A DNA stretch of 64,000 nucleotides from Pseudovirgaria hyperparasitica (Eukaryota; Ascomycota; Dothideomycetes; Acrospermales; Acrospermaceae). Below the pieces are notes generated by a model, which saw only the letters and a list, made by a program, of their open reading frames with translations, searched no databases and was not told where the DNA came from. The stretch is taken from assembly GCF_010093815.1 (NCBI RefSeq), contig NW_022985554.1, positions 94,999-158,998 on the forward strand. Direction: 5' to 3'. Both the position numbers and the translations under genes were made by a program. Below, piece after piece: positions 33,525 through 44,928 of this stretch; position 1 is the stretch's first letter; each line of letters opens with the position of its first letter.

Positions 33525-35833
33525 CTATCCAACCATCACCGTCCGCACATTCCATCCACAAAGCTCCAGTCGGGCGCGAATACTTTCATGACCATCGGTT
33601 GCACTTCCACCACCCTCCCACGGAACATCCACCCTCGTCGTCCCCACGCGCCTATACACCCTATCCCCCTCACCACCATTCTCACTCGCACCATCAAGCA
33701 ACAACCCCATAACCGCAATCCTGCCGCGCCGTGAATCTCCAAACGCTGCTATTGCAAGCGCTACAAGGCTGTCTGGGTTTTCTTTCCACTTTAACGTCTG
33801 CGCGTCACAGGTGTCGAAATAACATAGTAGATCGGGGGTAGTGTTACTTGAAGTATTATTACTATCGTCCCGCACTACAGCTACTGTTGATGATGGTGCT
33901 GGTGACGGTGATGATGCGTGCAGGCGTATGCCGTTGTCACTATAGCCGGCGGGTAGAGCGGACGAGACAACGTCGTAGCGGGCGCAGGGGATACATGGCG
34001 CGGATATGCGCAGGGCAGCCAGATGCGTATGAGACGCGACATGGCGAGGCGACGTGAACGGCCAATATGCATCGCTACTACCACCACCCTTATCCCCCTC
34101 TCCATCGATGCCGACGCTACGATGAAACTCGGCAAGGCAGCCGTCGTGAGCAGGACGCATATGGCGAGGAAAAAGCACTGGCCCGTCAACAGATGCCCAG
34201 CTCCATGAGGGTGCACGGTTCGGGACGAGAGTCAGGGGGATGCTGAATTTGGGGCGCCAGAGGAGGTCTTTGTGCAGGTTGTCTTCCCATAGACCTGCGT
34301 AGTAGCCGTTTCGTGGGGAGCGTAGACGGCGCTGGAAGGCTTGGGCGGCGCCGACGAGGGCGGGGAGTTTGTCGGAGGGGAAGGTGAGGGAGCGTCTTGT
34401 GTAGTCACGGACGATTACGGCCCATTCGGCGTAGACAAGGAGATCAGGATGTTTTCTGGAGTGGTTGTTGGTTGAGCGCGAGGAGGCGAGCCGCATGAAT
34501 GATTTGCCGGCGGTGAGGTTGAGGGTGGTAAAGTTGCGAAAGGGGTTGCTGAGAGACTCGGAACGGCGGTGGGTGCGGCATTCCCAGAAGACTTGCTGGC
34601 GGCCGTAGTGCAGGGTGCGTTGGGCGAGGAGGTCTTCTTGGAGGATCCAGCCGCGGGTGTATATCGAGCTTTCTCTCTCTCCAAGGACGTACTTCCATGC
34701 CTTGAGGCCTTTGCGTATACGGATCCAGGTTTTTGTATTACCGTCGGGACTGTTCCATGGGAACGATAGAATGTCTTCCGTAACGCGAAGTCCCAGTAGT
34801 CCTGCATCACAGTTACTGGCGTTGTCTGCGGCCAATGTGAGATGCGCCTGCTCAAAGATGCTGCCCATCTTTGGGTATTCGGCAAGCCAGTCTTCGGGGT
34901 CGTCCTGTACGATACACTAGGTGAGCGAGATGAGTACTAATGGTAGTATGAAATGACTATACTACACTCACCAGACTGTCTATCCAAAGGTGTCGTAGTC
35001 CTAAACGTCGGGTAGTCGACACGGCGTCTTGGAACGTACGTGGGACGTCATCAAACAGGATTTCCTTTTGATGAGTATCGAGATTGAAAGACATAGTTTT
35101 GATAGGAATACTATTTCCCCAGCGATGGCTCAGGGCTATCCAAGCGATTTCCTGTGATTCATCCCGGATATTTAGTACGAGTCGAGGATTTTCACTTCCA
35201 TCCGCAGGACCGACATCAATAGTCCGTGAAGGAAGACATCGCTCGGCAAGTCGAGTTCGGCAGAGCTCATGTTTCTCGCTACATTCGGATACCCACGATT
35301 TGATGAGATCTACATGCGCAATGGATGTCGGATCTTCGACTACTACTCTTCCAAAGATTGACCCAGATAACGACTTGTAAGCAACCGCTACAGACCTGTC
35401 AGCAGATAATCCAGCCAATGAAAGCTAGGTGTCTTTCACATCTATCTACAACGACCTCAAAAAACTCGTCCCATCCATGTTTGAATAGATCAAAGCTTTT
35501 CTTCCCGTAACGGCTCCTCACATCAACGCGCGCGAACAACGTCGAGCTACCGCTGTGATGGTTGGTCTGTGCCCCAGTCGTAAGGATCCCAATGTGCAAT
35601 CTGAATAGAGAAGACTCTGGCAATATTTTTTCCCGATGCTTGTTGTTCTGCTCCTCATCGATCACATTGGCGATGTGTTGTAGTAGAAGCTGGCATAACT
35701 CACAGCCAGAACTCACAGATTTTTGTAGTTGCGAGAAAGAGTCATGCAACAGACATCCATGCTGCTTCCCTGTGTCATAGATTTCCAGGCGCTCAGGGCG
35801 TGCCCATATCGTCCTGCAAGGCTCGCAGGTCAT
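33525..35833 (-). CDS. HET-domain (heterokaryon incompatibility) protein
   Basis: My model has exons 35,450-35,833, 34,972-35,373 and 33,525-34,916, giving 725 aa. The second intron (55 bp, GTGAGT to CCTAG) is certain because it rejoins the motif LWIDSLCIVQDDPEDW. The first (76 bp, GTAGAT to CAAG, branch GCTGAC) is the best of several options. The HET domain (PF06985) runs over residues ~200-345: IALSHRWG at 204-214, FQDAVSTTRRLGLRHLWID, then PKMGSIFEQAHLTLAADNAS. The N-terminus carries a Cys pair (MTCEPCRTIW) typical of this family, and the C-terminal half is variable. HET proteins trigger cell death after fusion of unlike strains; many paralogs have other or unknown roles. It is head to head with RPA3. 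No damage is visible. Confidence 0.85.
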
Positions 35834-36237
35834 CTAGTGATTCAACTGGTCCGGCCCTATTGTTGTAAACCTAGGATTGAACAGGGACAATTTAGTGGTT
35901 CAAGTGAACAGTGGAGAGCTTCCATCCGATATCTCATGTACTGAGAAATCCAGCATCCTGTCCAAAGTTGTGACAGTGACCAGCAGATGTAAGAGTCGAA
36001 CTTTCCTCATTCAGTAAGTTGCATGGAGTCTGGCGTTCTTCCCGTGGAGTCCAGTGCAGAAAGCTGGAGGCGTTGCAGGTGATTACGTCATTTCTCCCCT
36101 CCCCACTACCTTAGGTACCCAGCACCTGACCGCGCGACCGTTTTTCGCGTCTCGCGTTCGACCGATAAAACTAACCTTCGAGCTCGGCCATTCCTCAGGA
36201 AACACTTGCAATTTCGAACAAGCCCAAGTCATTCAAT
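35834..36237. other. Shared HET/RPA3 upstream region
   Basis: These 404 bp separate two divergent start codons. No distinctive site is recognised. Confidence 0.5.
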
Positions 36238-36674
36238 ATGAGCGAAGCAACTCCTCGCATAACCGCACCCTACCTCGAGAGCTTCTCAGGCAAAGTAGTT
36301 CGCATAACCGGCAAAGTAATCCAACTACGAGGCGAGAACGCGACAATCGATGCTGGCGGCCACATCTCGATCAGTGTACCCAAAGTGAATCCCATCGCAC
36401 TCTCAGCTACTAAATCCATGCTAATGATCAATTGATAGGATGCCCATCTTGCGAAAGACCACGCCGTCGAGCTCGTAGGGAAGGTGTCGCCGGACTTGAC
36501 TGTGAGAGTTCTCACAGCGACAGATCTGGGTATGGGGATCGGTGAGTAATGAGAATGCCATGAATATTGGGGTGCAATACTAATCGTACGCAAGATTTTG
36601 CAGCTGTCGATGCCGTTGTGGATGCGACACACCGGTATAAAGAGATCTTTTATGGCGAGGAGAGCGGCTATTGA
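36238..36674 (+). CDS. RPA3: Replication protein A subunit 3 (RPA14)
   Basis: The exons are 36,238-36,384, 36,439-36,541 and 36,595-36,674, giving 109 aa, the normal size for this subunit. Introns are 54 and 53 bp, with branch-like GCTAATG and ACTAATC. The OB-fold signature is clear: TPRITAPYLESFSGKVVRITG, then VIQLRGENATIDAGGHI, HAVELVGKVSPDLTVRV, and TDLGMGIDFAAVDAVVD. RPA3 is the small subunit of the heterotrimeric single-stranded DNA-binding complex used in replication, repair and recombination. The first intron's 5' site could instead be GTACCC, 12 bp earlier; GTGAAT is closer to consensus and keeps the expected length. It converges with the next gene. Confidence 0.88.
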
Positions 36675-36902
36675 CAAAGGCGACCAATGCATACGAACTT
36701 GCATAGGGAGTATATTCAAGATGGGGACCAAGCCTTGAGAGTTGCCTGATCATGATGCTTAACGATGCGTGAAGCCTAGCGGGACTTCGCATACGAGTCT
36801 ATGGGCGAGACTGAGTGATACGACGCCTCCTCCAACAACATGAAATGAACGCCAAAATTTCGTTTCTCTACACCCGGTGTGCGACGACCTTCCCAATGTG
36901 TT

Positions 36903-39786
36903 TCAAAGTCTACTCCGCACAGCTTCCAGCCTGAATTTGACATCTTTCAATGCCTTGCTTGTTGGCTTCCAGGCTTCAAACATGCTCAGCAACTCGTCCA
37001 CTTCTTTTCCCAGTTCGCGTCTAACAAACTCTTCTTCTAGTAGTCCTCTCATCGCCCAAGGCAAAAAGTAAGGATTGGGGTTGATGCTACTCGTACTGCC
37101 TTGGAAGTCTTTGATAATAAGCGGTACGGTATGGGGTATATTAGTGGTTTCGAGGATGTGTGAAACCGCGAGAGAATACACAGAAGAATCCTCATGAATG
37201 CGGGAATGGCCTTCACCGGAATAGAGAGAACCTGCCAATGCTGGCGATAGCTCATGGATCAGACCATGGTCGGGAAGGCCCAAGTTCCTAAGCTTCAATA
37301 CAAAGCCTACTAGGTGTGTCATACTTTCTACATTAGCCAAACTTCGTATTGTGTAGAGGATGTAGCACTTACAAGTCCGGAGCGTGCAATTTCCCGTTAA
37401 CGAACACTGCGCGGTAGATATAGGGGTGCGAGATGTTAGCGAAGGTGGAGGATTCCAAAGAAACCAGCTGATCGTCCAGGCTACCGACGTACACCAACTT
37501 GACGCCAAACTTAAGTACTTCTTGCATAGCGTTCATGTAATTGGCTGATTGAGTGCTCTTTGGGTTGGAGAATTCGAACAATTCTGCAGCGGTGCTGCCC
37601 AGATACCTCGTCCTGTATTCGACAAAGGGACCAAGATTGATTCCCGCCATAGCGCATACACCTATCCTTGCCATTGGGCTTATACATCCGAATGATATCA
37701 GCTTCGCGATCAGCATGATCGCAACAGGCACGCCTTGAGAATGGCACGCTACCATGATGAGGTCGGCATTTCGGACGTGTTCAATCCAATTAAGCAGCAG
37801 CTTCCACAACGTATCTACTCGATCAGCTATGAACCCTTCACCTTCAAGGGCAACCTTCTCAATCTCGCAAGAATAGCCACCATGATGGTGCGTCCACTCT
37901 GAAATTGCATTGGCTGCACAGTTCGCGAACCGGATGGAGGTTCCTGTTGGTTGTCCAATCATGGATCGTATGAGTGACGTAGGAAAGTAGCCATGAATAC
38001 CTACAGCTAAAGCCTTCTTGACTCTAGGTGGTGATGGAAGCAGTTTTATATGGGGAGTCTCTTCCTGGTCACCCAACAAGTAACGACGTATTTGCTGCCA
38101 GACTGAGGGCGACTGGGCAAATTGATATGTACTTCGGAAATCAGGCAGAACGAAATTTGTGCACTGCTCGACTTTGAGTGGCGGTTGAACTGCTGTATCG
38201 CTGTCTTCAATTGGTTTTGGCTTCATTCCCCGGTTCGTAATAGAGGGAGTGCTGCTGGTGGCGGATTTCTTCACGCTATCCTTTCCATGTGGCCTAGCCT
38301 TAGCTGGTGTATGCTCTTGAGACCGGGGTTCCTCTCTTTCATTGAATTGAGCAGCTTCCGGATGGTTCTGTGATGGTGTGTCGGCAACAGCTATCTCACC
38401 AACCTCCCTGTGAACAGAGTCTGTGTCATCCTTCGCCTTGGGATTCTCTCTTGACCAGAACGCCCACCCGGTAGATTTCGTCGACGGACCTTTAGGCGTA
38501 TCAGCCTGGACTTGCTTCGTCAGGGATTCTGGCTCAAGTGGCGTTTGTATGCTTTGCTGTTCTACCACTGCAGCCTGGGCAGAGCCGGTGATCTTGGAAC
38601 CATCCTTGGTAACGTCTTTAGACCGAACTATTTCTGGTTGAACCTCGCCATCATGGTGTATGCTCTGCGATCTACTCCAAAGCCAGAACCACGAGGACCG
38701 ATTTTGTTGTTGTTGCTGCTGCTGTTGAGATTTTTCGCTTGCAACCACATCTGAAGATGCTTGCCCCTCTGTGGCGACAGTTGCATGCTCGCTATCGGTA
38801 GGCTCTTGGGTTTTCAAGTCCTTATCTTCTGCTTCTGACTCACCCACCGGCGTGTTCCCTGGTAACGGTATCCTTTGTGCTTCAATTGACTCAACTGGTC
38901 TAGCTTTTACGGTCTCGTAACCGTCAGGTCTTGACCACCAGCTTGTGAGCATAGACATCCCAGTGGAATATCTATTTGTGTTCTCTGCGACTATCGTATC
39001 TTCCTTCTCCTCTGTGACTGTAGGGTCTGGTGGAAGTGGAGGTTCCTCCATAGTATCTTTTGAAGGGGCACCCGAGTTGGTGGATGACACTGGTATTCCG
39101 TCGTCATCTCCATTTGATGTAACATGTACTTTGGTCATCGAAGCAGCAATAGGGTTTCCCTTACTCGGTCGCCTTTTAGACAACAGTGTTGCGGGAGAAC
39201 CTGAGGCAGATCTATTTGATTCTTTCGGAAGCTCTTGATTTGGCCCTCCCAAGGCCCCCACATTCTCTCTTGCGACTTGGGCTACGACTGGGGACGCCTT
39301 GGATCTCCAGCTGCCACCATACCAGCTTTTCTGAGTACTAACCGACTCTTTTGTTGAGGTTGTACTGCTTCTTGGGAGGATTGATTCTAGGCTGGTCGAG
39401 GAACAAGACGCTGGAGACGGCTTTGATGACGCAGACTGTGCTGGTTGCGCGTCTCTCGTTAACTGGGGCTCGGACGCAGGAGCCTTATCGTTGAGCTTCG
39501 ACTTCTTGCTTGGTCCCATGGGTAGGTACTCGCCCAGCCTCTTCAAGTTCGATAGGCGTTGCTAGGGAATATATGAGCTAAGATACAGAGGACTGATATG
39601 CGTAGGTACCTTGACGCTGGGCGGTGGGGAGGCAGGAGTAGATACAGCGGCGCTGCTCGATTTCGTCATGTGCAAGGCGCGTGAAACTGGAGACCTGCGA
39701 GCTGGGCGGCTAGGTACTAGCGGGGCCTCAGCACCTTTTTGCGGGTCATCCCACGCGGGGAGTTCCCATGCCCGAAGAATTTCCAT
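36903..39786 (-). CDS. YML020W-like serine-hydrolase-fold protein
   Basis: The exons are 39,610-39,786, 37,373-39,561 and 36,903-37,323, giving 928 aa. Introns are 48 bp (GTACCT to CCTAG) and 49 bp (GTAAGT to GAAAG, branch GGCTAATG). Residues ~75-530 are a disordered Ser/Pro/Lys-rich region with WWSRP/WFWLWSRS/WAFWSREN modules and a run of eight Gln. The C-terminal part is an alpha/beta-hydrolase-like core: VGIHGYFPTSLIRSMIG, a nucleophile elbow VACHSQGVP (Ser ~667, H-S-Q-G), an acidic candidate in VGSLDDQLVS, and FVNGKLHAPDF, where the His would complete a triad. The ending LAGSLYSGEGHSRIHED matches the family of yeast YML020W, whose biochemical role is not known to me. Lipase activity is only inferred. 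It shares a 95-bp promoter gap with SPB1. Confidence 0.8.
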
Positions 39787-39881
39787 CGTCTTGCTACAGG
39801 ATCTGCGTCGTGCCAATTTTTTTATTTATCGTTCAAGTATTTGTTATACAACAGCCCGTAGCTCTCGCGCCACTGGCCAGA
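39787..39881. promoter_or_regulatory. Very short bidirectional promoter region
   Basis: Only 95 bp separate the start codons of the YML020W-like gene (-) and SPB1 (+). It contains a T-rich run (aatttttttatttat). Both 5' UTRs and core promoters must fit here or overlap the neighbouring coding sequence. Confidence 0.6.
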
Positions 39882-42531
39882 ATGGCAATCCAAAAGAAGG
39901 CAAGTACTGATTTATAGACTTCATGGCCTTTGTGGCTGACTTATTTAGCACGGCAAAGGTCGTCTCGATAAATGGTATCGTTTGGCAAAAGAGAAAGGCT
40001 ATCGTGCGCGCGCGGCGTTCAAATTGATACAACTGAATAAGAAGTACAATTTTCTGGAAAAGAGCAAAGTGCTAATAGATCTCTGCGCTGCTCCAGGAGT
40101 GAGTCGTGTTCACCGCACTAAACCCTAATACTAACAAGCACAGTCATGGTGTCAAGTTGCCGCAGAGGTCATGCCCAGTGGCAGCCTCATAGTCGGTGTG
40201 GACTTGTCGCCCATCAAGCCCGTCCCAAGATGCATCACGTTCCAAAGCGATATCACAACCGACAAGTGCCGCGCAACGTTGCGGCAGCACCTTAAGACCT
40301 TCAAAGCAGACACTGTACTTCACGACGGAGCTCCGAATGTTGGTACGGCTTGGGTCCAGGACGCTTTTTCCCAGGCGGAGTTGGTCCTACAGTCCATGAA
40401 ACTAGCGACGGAATTCCTTTGCGAGGGTGGAACATTTGTGACCAAAGTCTTCAGATCAAAAGATTACAACCCTCTGCTTTGGGTTTTCAATCAGCTATTT
40501 ACCAAAGTCGAGGCAACAAAGCCTCCGTCATCTCGTAATGTCTCCGCCGAGATCTTCGTTGTATGCCGGGGCTACAAAGCACCCAAGCGGATAGATCCTA
40601 AATTCCTCGACCCTCGATCTGTCTTTGCAGAACTCTCTGATCCTACACCGAATAACGAGGCAAAGGTTTATAATCCAGAAGTAAAAAAGAGGAGGAGAGA
40701 GGGTTATGAAGAGGGTGACTACATCCAATTCAAAGAGGTTCCTGCCAGCGAATTTATACACACTACGGACCCAATTGCTATGCTAGGATCACATAACAAA
40801 CTTAGCTTCGATCAGAAGCCAAACGGTGACATTGCTCTTGCCACTCTCGATAAGCTTCCTGAAACAACGCAGGAGATTAGAGACTGCTGTGCGGACTTGA
40901 AGGTATTAGGAAGAGCAGACTTCAAGCGCCTCCTGAGGTGGCGATTAAAAGTGCGAGATATATTTGGCTTCTCAAAAAAACAAAAAGATGCACAGGCTGC
41001 AGAGCAAGATGAAGTTGCCGAGGTAGAGCCTATGGACGAGGAATTGAAAATGCAAGAAGAAATCCAACAGATGAAGGATAGAGACAACGCTGTGAAGAAA
41101 CGAGAAAGAAGAAGAGCGAATGAAAAGAGAACGAAAGAGATCACTCGGATGCAAATGGGCATGACGACGCCTTTTGACATCGGCCTAGAACAAGAAGGCC
41201 TCCAAGGAGCCGACTCTGTCTTTGCTCTTAAGACTGTTGACAAGGCTGGTGGTGTGAATAAGATCGCCAGAGGAAAGATGCACACTATCTTGGATAGTGA
41301 CGATGATGAGCATTCCAAGTTGGAGGCTGAAGACGAAGATGAGGAGAGCGACGATGAGCAAGATGCTCTTGAGAGGGAGCTTGATGCTGATTACGAGGCG
41401 TACCAAGAGCGACGAGCAATGGTCGATACAAAATACCGAGCCAAAAAAGCAAGGCGGACTTTCAAGGAAGACGATGAGGAGTTTGAAGGCTTCTCGGATC
41501 GGGAAACAGGTGATACCTCGGATAATGATCACATCATGCGTGATGAAGACAGCGGATCTGAGAGCGATACCGATGAAGATGGAGAGCAACATTTAATCAC
41601 AGACCTGGACGTGGAAGCCAAGGCTCCAAATTCTCTCAGCAAGCGCGCGCATATGTTTTTTGATCAATTTGAAGGTATAGACGGCCTGGATGATGAGGAA
41701 ATGGACAGCGGAATCGACGTAGACGAGGGCGACGCAGAATCATCGCATGCAATATCGGCTACACAATTGCCGTCTAGGCCAAAGAAGAAATCAGAACTAA
41801 GATCGACAATCCAAGTAACGAAGTCCGAATTAGACCAGACAATCGAAGCGAGAAAATCACAGACAGAGGATGACGACTGGTCGTCTGATGATGATGACTC
41901 GAATGGCTTCGAAACAGTCAAACGCAACGAGACAGAGTGGGAGGCAGGTGCGACTCCCATGAAGAATGGACGGCCAGATATCGACATCATCACAGCTGAA
42001 GCCATGACTCTCGCCCAGCAGCTTGCCACTGGCAAAAAGTCAAAATACGATATGCTCGATGATGGTTTCAACAAATATTCCCTTCGCGACGTTGACGGCT
42101 TGCCCGAATGGTTCCTCGACGACGAGAATCGCCACTCCAAACTCCAAAGGCCCATCACGGCGGCAGCAGCAGCAGTAATCAAAGAAAAGATGCGCGCCTT
42201 GAATGCTCGACCAATCAAGAAGGTCCGGGAAGCCAAAGACCGAAAGAAGTTCAAGGCTGCGCAACGACTGGAGAAGCTGAAACAGAAATCTTCCATGCTG
42301 ATTGATGACGAGGGCATGACGGAGAAGGAGAAAGCTTCCAGCATCTCCAAGCTGATGGCCAAAGCAAAGAAGAAGAAGCCAAAGCAGCAAGTCAAAGTCG
42401 TTGTGGCAACTGGTAGGAATAGGGCGAATCCAGGGCGACCGAGTGGCACGAAGGGTAAATACAAGATGGTGGATGCGAGGTTAAAGAAGGATGTCAGGGC
42501 GGAGAAGAGATTGGCGAAGAAAAGGAAGTAG
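39882..42531 (+). CDS. SPB1: AdoMet-dependent rRNA methyltransferase Spb1
   Basis: The exons are 39,882-39,899, 39,949-40,098 and 40,144-42,531, giving 851 aa. The first intron (49 bp) starts with GC: AAG|GCAAGT to TTTAG, with branch GCTGAC. The second (45 bp) is GTGAGT to CACAG. The N-terminal RrmJ/FtsJ domain has the SAM loop [15 protein letters not shown] and the K-D-K-E set at about Lys31, Asp117 (LHDGAPNVG), Lys157 (VTKVFRSKD) and Glu192 ([11 protein letters not shown]). Then come the DUF3381 region, a long acidic/charged middle with coiled coil, and the conserved Spb1 C-terminal domain ([20 protein letters not shown]) ending in a Lys/Arg-rich tail. In yeast it 2'-O-methylates the peptidyl-transferase-centre G2922 of 25S rRNA and is needed for 60S assembly in the nucleolus. 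Confidence 0.95.
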
Positions 42532-42972
42532 TTTACTGCGTTTAGTGGCACTGCTTTGGCTCGCGTGGTGAGGTGTTCAGCATTAAGTGAAAAAGTTTAT
42601 ATACTATAACTGTGGTTCTCGATGAATCCTAGGAATAATTCATGCTAACGAATGATTCGACTCTTCTTCGCGGAACTTTCTATTTGTATAGCATCTTTGA
42701 CCTGGCGGTCGTTGAGACCTCTGAGTAGCTAAGGCAAAGCATGCCTTAAGTCACGATTCCCGCAATCTTCGATTGGTACGAGCATATGGACACGATTTGA
42801 TTGAGCGCTAGACTGTGTACATGCGAGTAGATTACAATTACAATTGACAATTTTTTGAAGTACAATCCGGAAGAAAAGCAAGGCACTCTCAACGACTGAC
42901 GCTTTTCGCTTTAGTGAGCGCAATCATGATGCACCAACGTCCTGCACAATGCCCTGTAAGCTACAGGCTCAT
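42532..42972. other. Convergent 3' flanks of SPB1 and CCDC47-like gene
   Basis: These 441 bp are between two stop codons. No gene or RNA is recognised. Confidence 0.6.
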
Positions 42973-44422
42973 TCATGCCTTCATCGTCATTTTCTTTTGT
43001 CCCTTGCGCTGGCTCTTCTCCCGCTCCTTCTCCAAAAACTTCCTCTGATCCTCAGCGCTCAGATTTTTCAGCGAGGCATCACGCTTCTCCTTCTTTTCTT
43101 TATCCGCCTTGAGTTTACGCTCTTCGGCTTTCTCCGAGTCGTCAATCTTACGAATCTTCTTCATTTCGTCTTCGCGTGTTTGCTTCACACGGCGTAGGGC
43201 TTCGGCGCGGAAGCGACCACCTGAGACTAGAGAATCCACTATGCGGATGGCAGATTGAAACAGTGGTAGGTGGGCGCTGTATTTATCATTGGAAGGAATT
43301 CGAAGGGACAGAGTAGTGCGCTTCTTGGGCACGAGCTCGTCGAGCCTACATTATGTCAGCGTGCACCAATGGTGCAAGGGGTTAATACATACTTCTTCGG
43401 TTGGTCTATTGGCATGTCTGTGATAATGATGGCTTCAAAATTCTCTTCGCCGGCCGTTTCAATGGCTTTAATCAAGTCCGCGGTCAATAGTGTGTCTGTG
43501 ATTTCCGCGCTCTCACTCATAACGGTTGCCCAAGTAGGTAGCTTCGCATTATCCTTAGTGGTTGTGAGGGAGAGGTCGTAGCGATCGTCGCGTAGACGCT
43601 TCATCAGATTCTTGTGGACGACGGCGAAGACGAAGCCATCGTAGGTTGAATTACCGGATTTCTTCACACTCTCCGCGGAGGGTACTAAACTGGACTCGCG
43701 GCCGTCGAAATTGTATATCGAGACTTCCATGCGCTCTTCTGAAGCAGGCAAACTCTCAAAGAAGAAACCCAGAGCTATCTCTCCATATCGCAAGATAGGA
43801 TTATATCGCTTCACAAACGTAAGTTTGACGTCCATAAAAGCCACGTTCTGGCGACCAGTCGCGTATGTTATAAATTCGTTTGCAGCCTTCTCTTTGAGTA
43901 GCTGCTCTGGTACAACCATATCAAACGCCATGCCTGCCAGGCCCTGGGAGGCAGCTTCGTCAATGTTCGGGGTCTTACGTGTATCACCGAATCCGATCAC
44001 TGCGAACTCTTGCTGCATTACAGGCGCATGCGCCGTTGCCCAGCTCTTTGCCTTCCGACGATTGACCCGTATTCCATAGAAGTGAAATAACAAAATAAGC
44101 AAGATGAATGGCGCAATCATCATCTCCAGATAGAAGTCGGACGCCTGCGTGCGTTCCCATACACGATACCATTTTGTGAAAGGTTTGGCGGTACCGGTAG
44201 CAAATGGGGCTGATGGTATCGATGGATCTGATGCTATGGATACCGGAGATGGATCAGGGGCTTCAGCAAAGTCGGCAAAGTCTGTAGAGGGATAATTGTC
44301 AGTCAATTGATGCTTCAGTGACTTATGAACAGTGGACTGGCGTAGAACACACCGGCATCGGTTGCTGGCGCGTGCGACGGAGTGCTCCCACTACCGAAGA
44401 ATTTATTGAACAAGTCAGCCAT
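42973..44422 (-). CDS. CCDC47-like (DUF1682) ER membrane protein
   Basis: The exons are 44,353-44,422, 43,393-44,281 and 42,973-43,345, giving 443 aa. Introns are 71 bp (GTGTGT to TACAG) and 47 bp (GTATGT to TGTAG). One strong transmembrane segment lies at about residues 77-94 (MIAPFILLILLFHFYGI). The lumenal/cytosolic core contains LLKEKAANEFITYATGRQ and MEVSIYNFDGR, and the tail is a Lys/Glu-rich coiled coil (EKAEERKLKADKEKKEKR). This layout fits the CCDC47/DUF1682 family (PF07946). The animal member is part of the PAT complex, which helps insert multi-pass membrane proteins at the ER and binds ribosomes. A signal peptide is not obvious; the short acidic N-terminus before the membrane segment differs from the animal protein. 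The ER role is inferred from the family. Confidence 0.85.
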
Positions 44423-44928
44423 CTTGTAGACGTTGTTGTAGCTATAGCGTCACTGGATTGTGCCCAGGAACTGGTAAGTTGATGCAATTGTCGCCGGTGA
44501 TGAACGCGCTGCGCCCGGGCAAAAAACGGGTGAGGTAATTACCTGCCCATGTATGTCGGTATCGAAACTAAGCAACAGTGGGGCTGAATTGAGGATCCTA
44601 GGCAGCACAGCATCGAATTTCAAGATGCCCAAACGTCTGTGACATGACTAATGTGTACTGTATATACTTCATTATCGTATAAATATTGTGTGAAGACTAA
44701 CTTTGCCAAAGTATCAAGACAAGAGAAAGATCAAATACTGCTTAGGCAAACACGAACTCCATGGGTACGAAGGAGACAAGAAGTCAATACAACAAGTTCC
44801 ACTTAGTACACAAAAGGCATCATTGTAGTGCCTGGTTTACTCTATTGTAGCTATACATGGAGCTTTGTCATCGCATTACAAAGAGGAGTTGGTCCTTGAT
44901 AGGTTGCTGTACTCGATCCGTTAGAACC
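44423..44928. other. Intergenic region between CCDC47-like and COX7 genes
   Basis: This holds the promoter of the CCDC47-like gene and the 3' flank of the COX7-like gene. I see no other gene. Confidence 0.5.

Noticed and set aside
33168-33734. 188-codon open frame after catalase
   Set aside because: It largely overlaps the antisense of the HET gene's last exon and has no recognisable content.
35396-35521. Alternative first HET intron starting at GTGAGG (35,521)
   Set aside because: With the acceptor ending at 35,396 the phase breaks. A version ending at 35,374 keeps phase but removes sequence that looks like coding (RYGKKSFDLF), so the shorter intron is preferred.
39787-39816. Upstream extension of the YML020W-like protein
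   Set aside because: The frame is open for ten more codons, but the extension contains no ATG; the first ATG is at 39,786.
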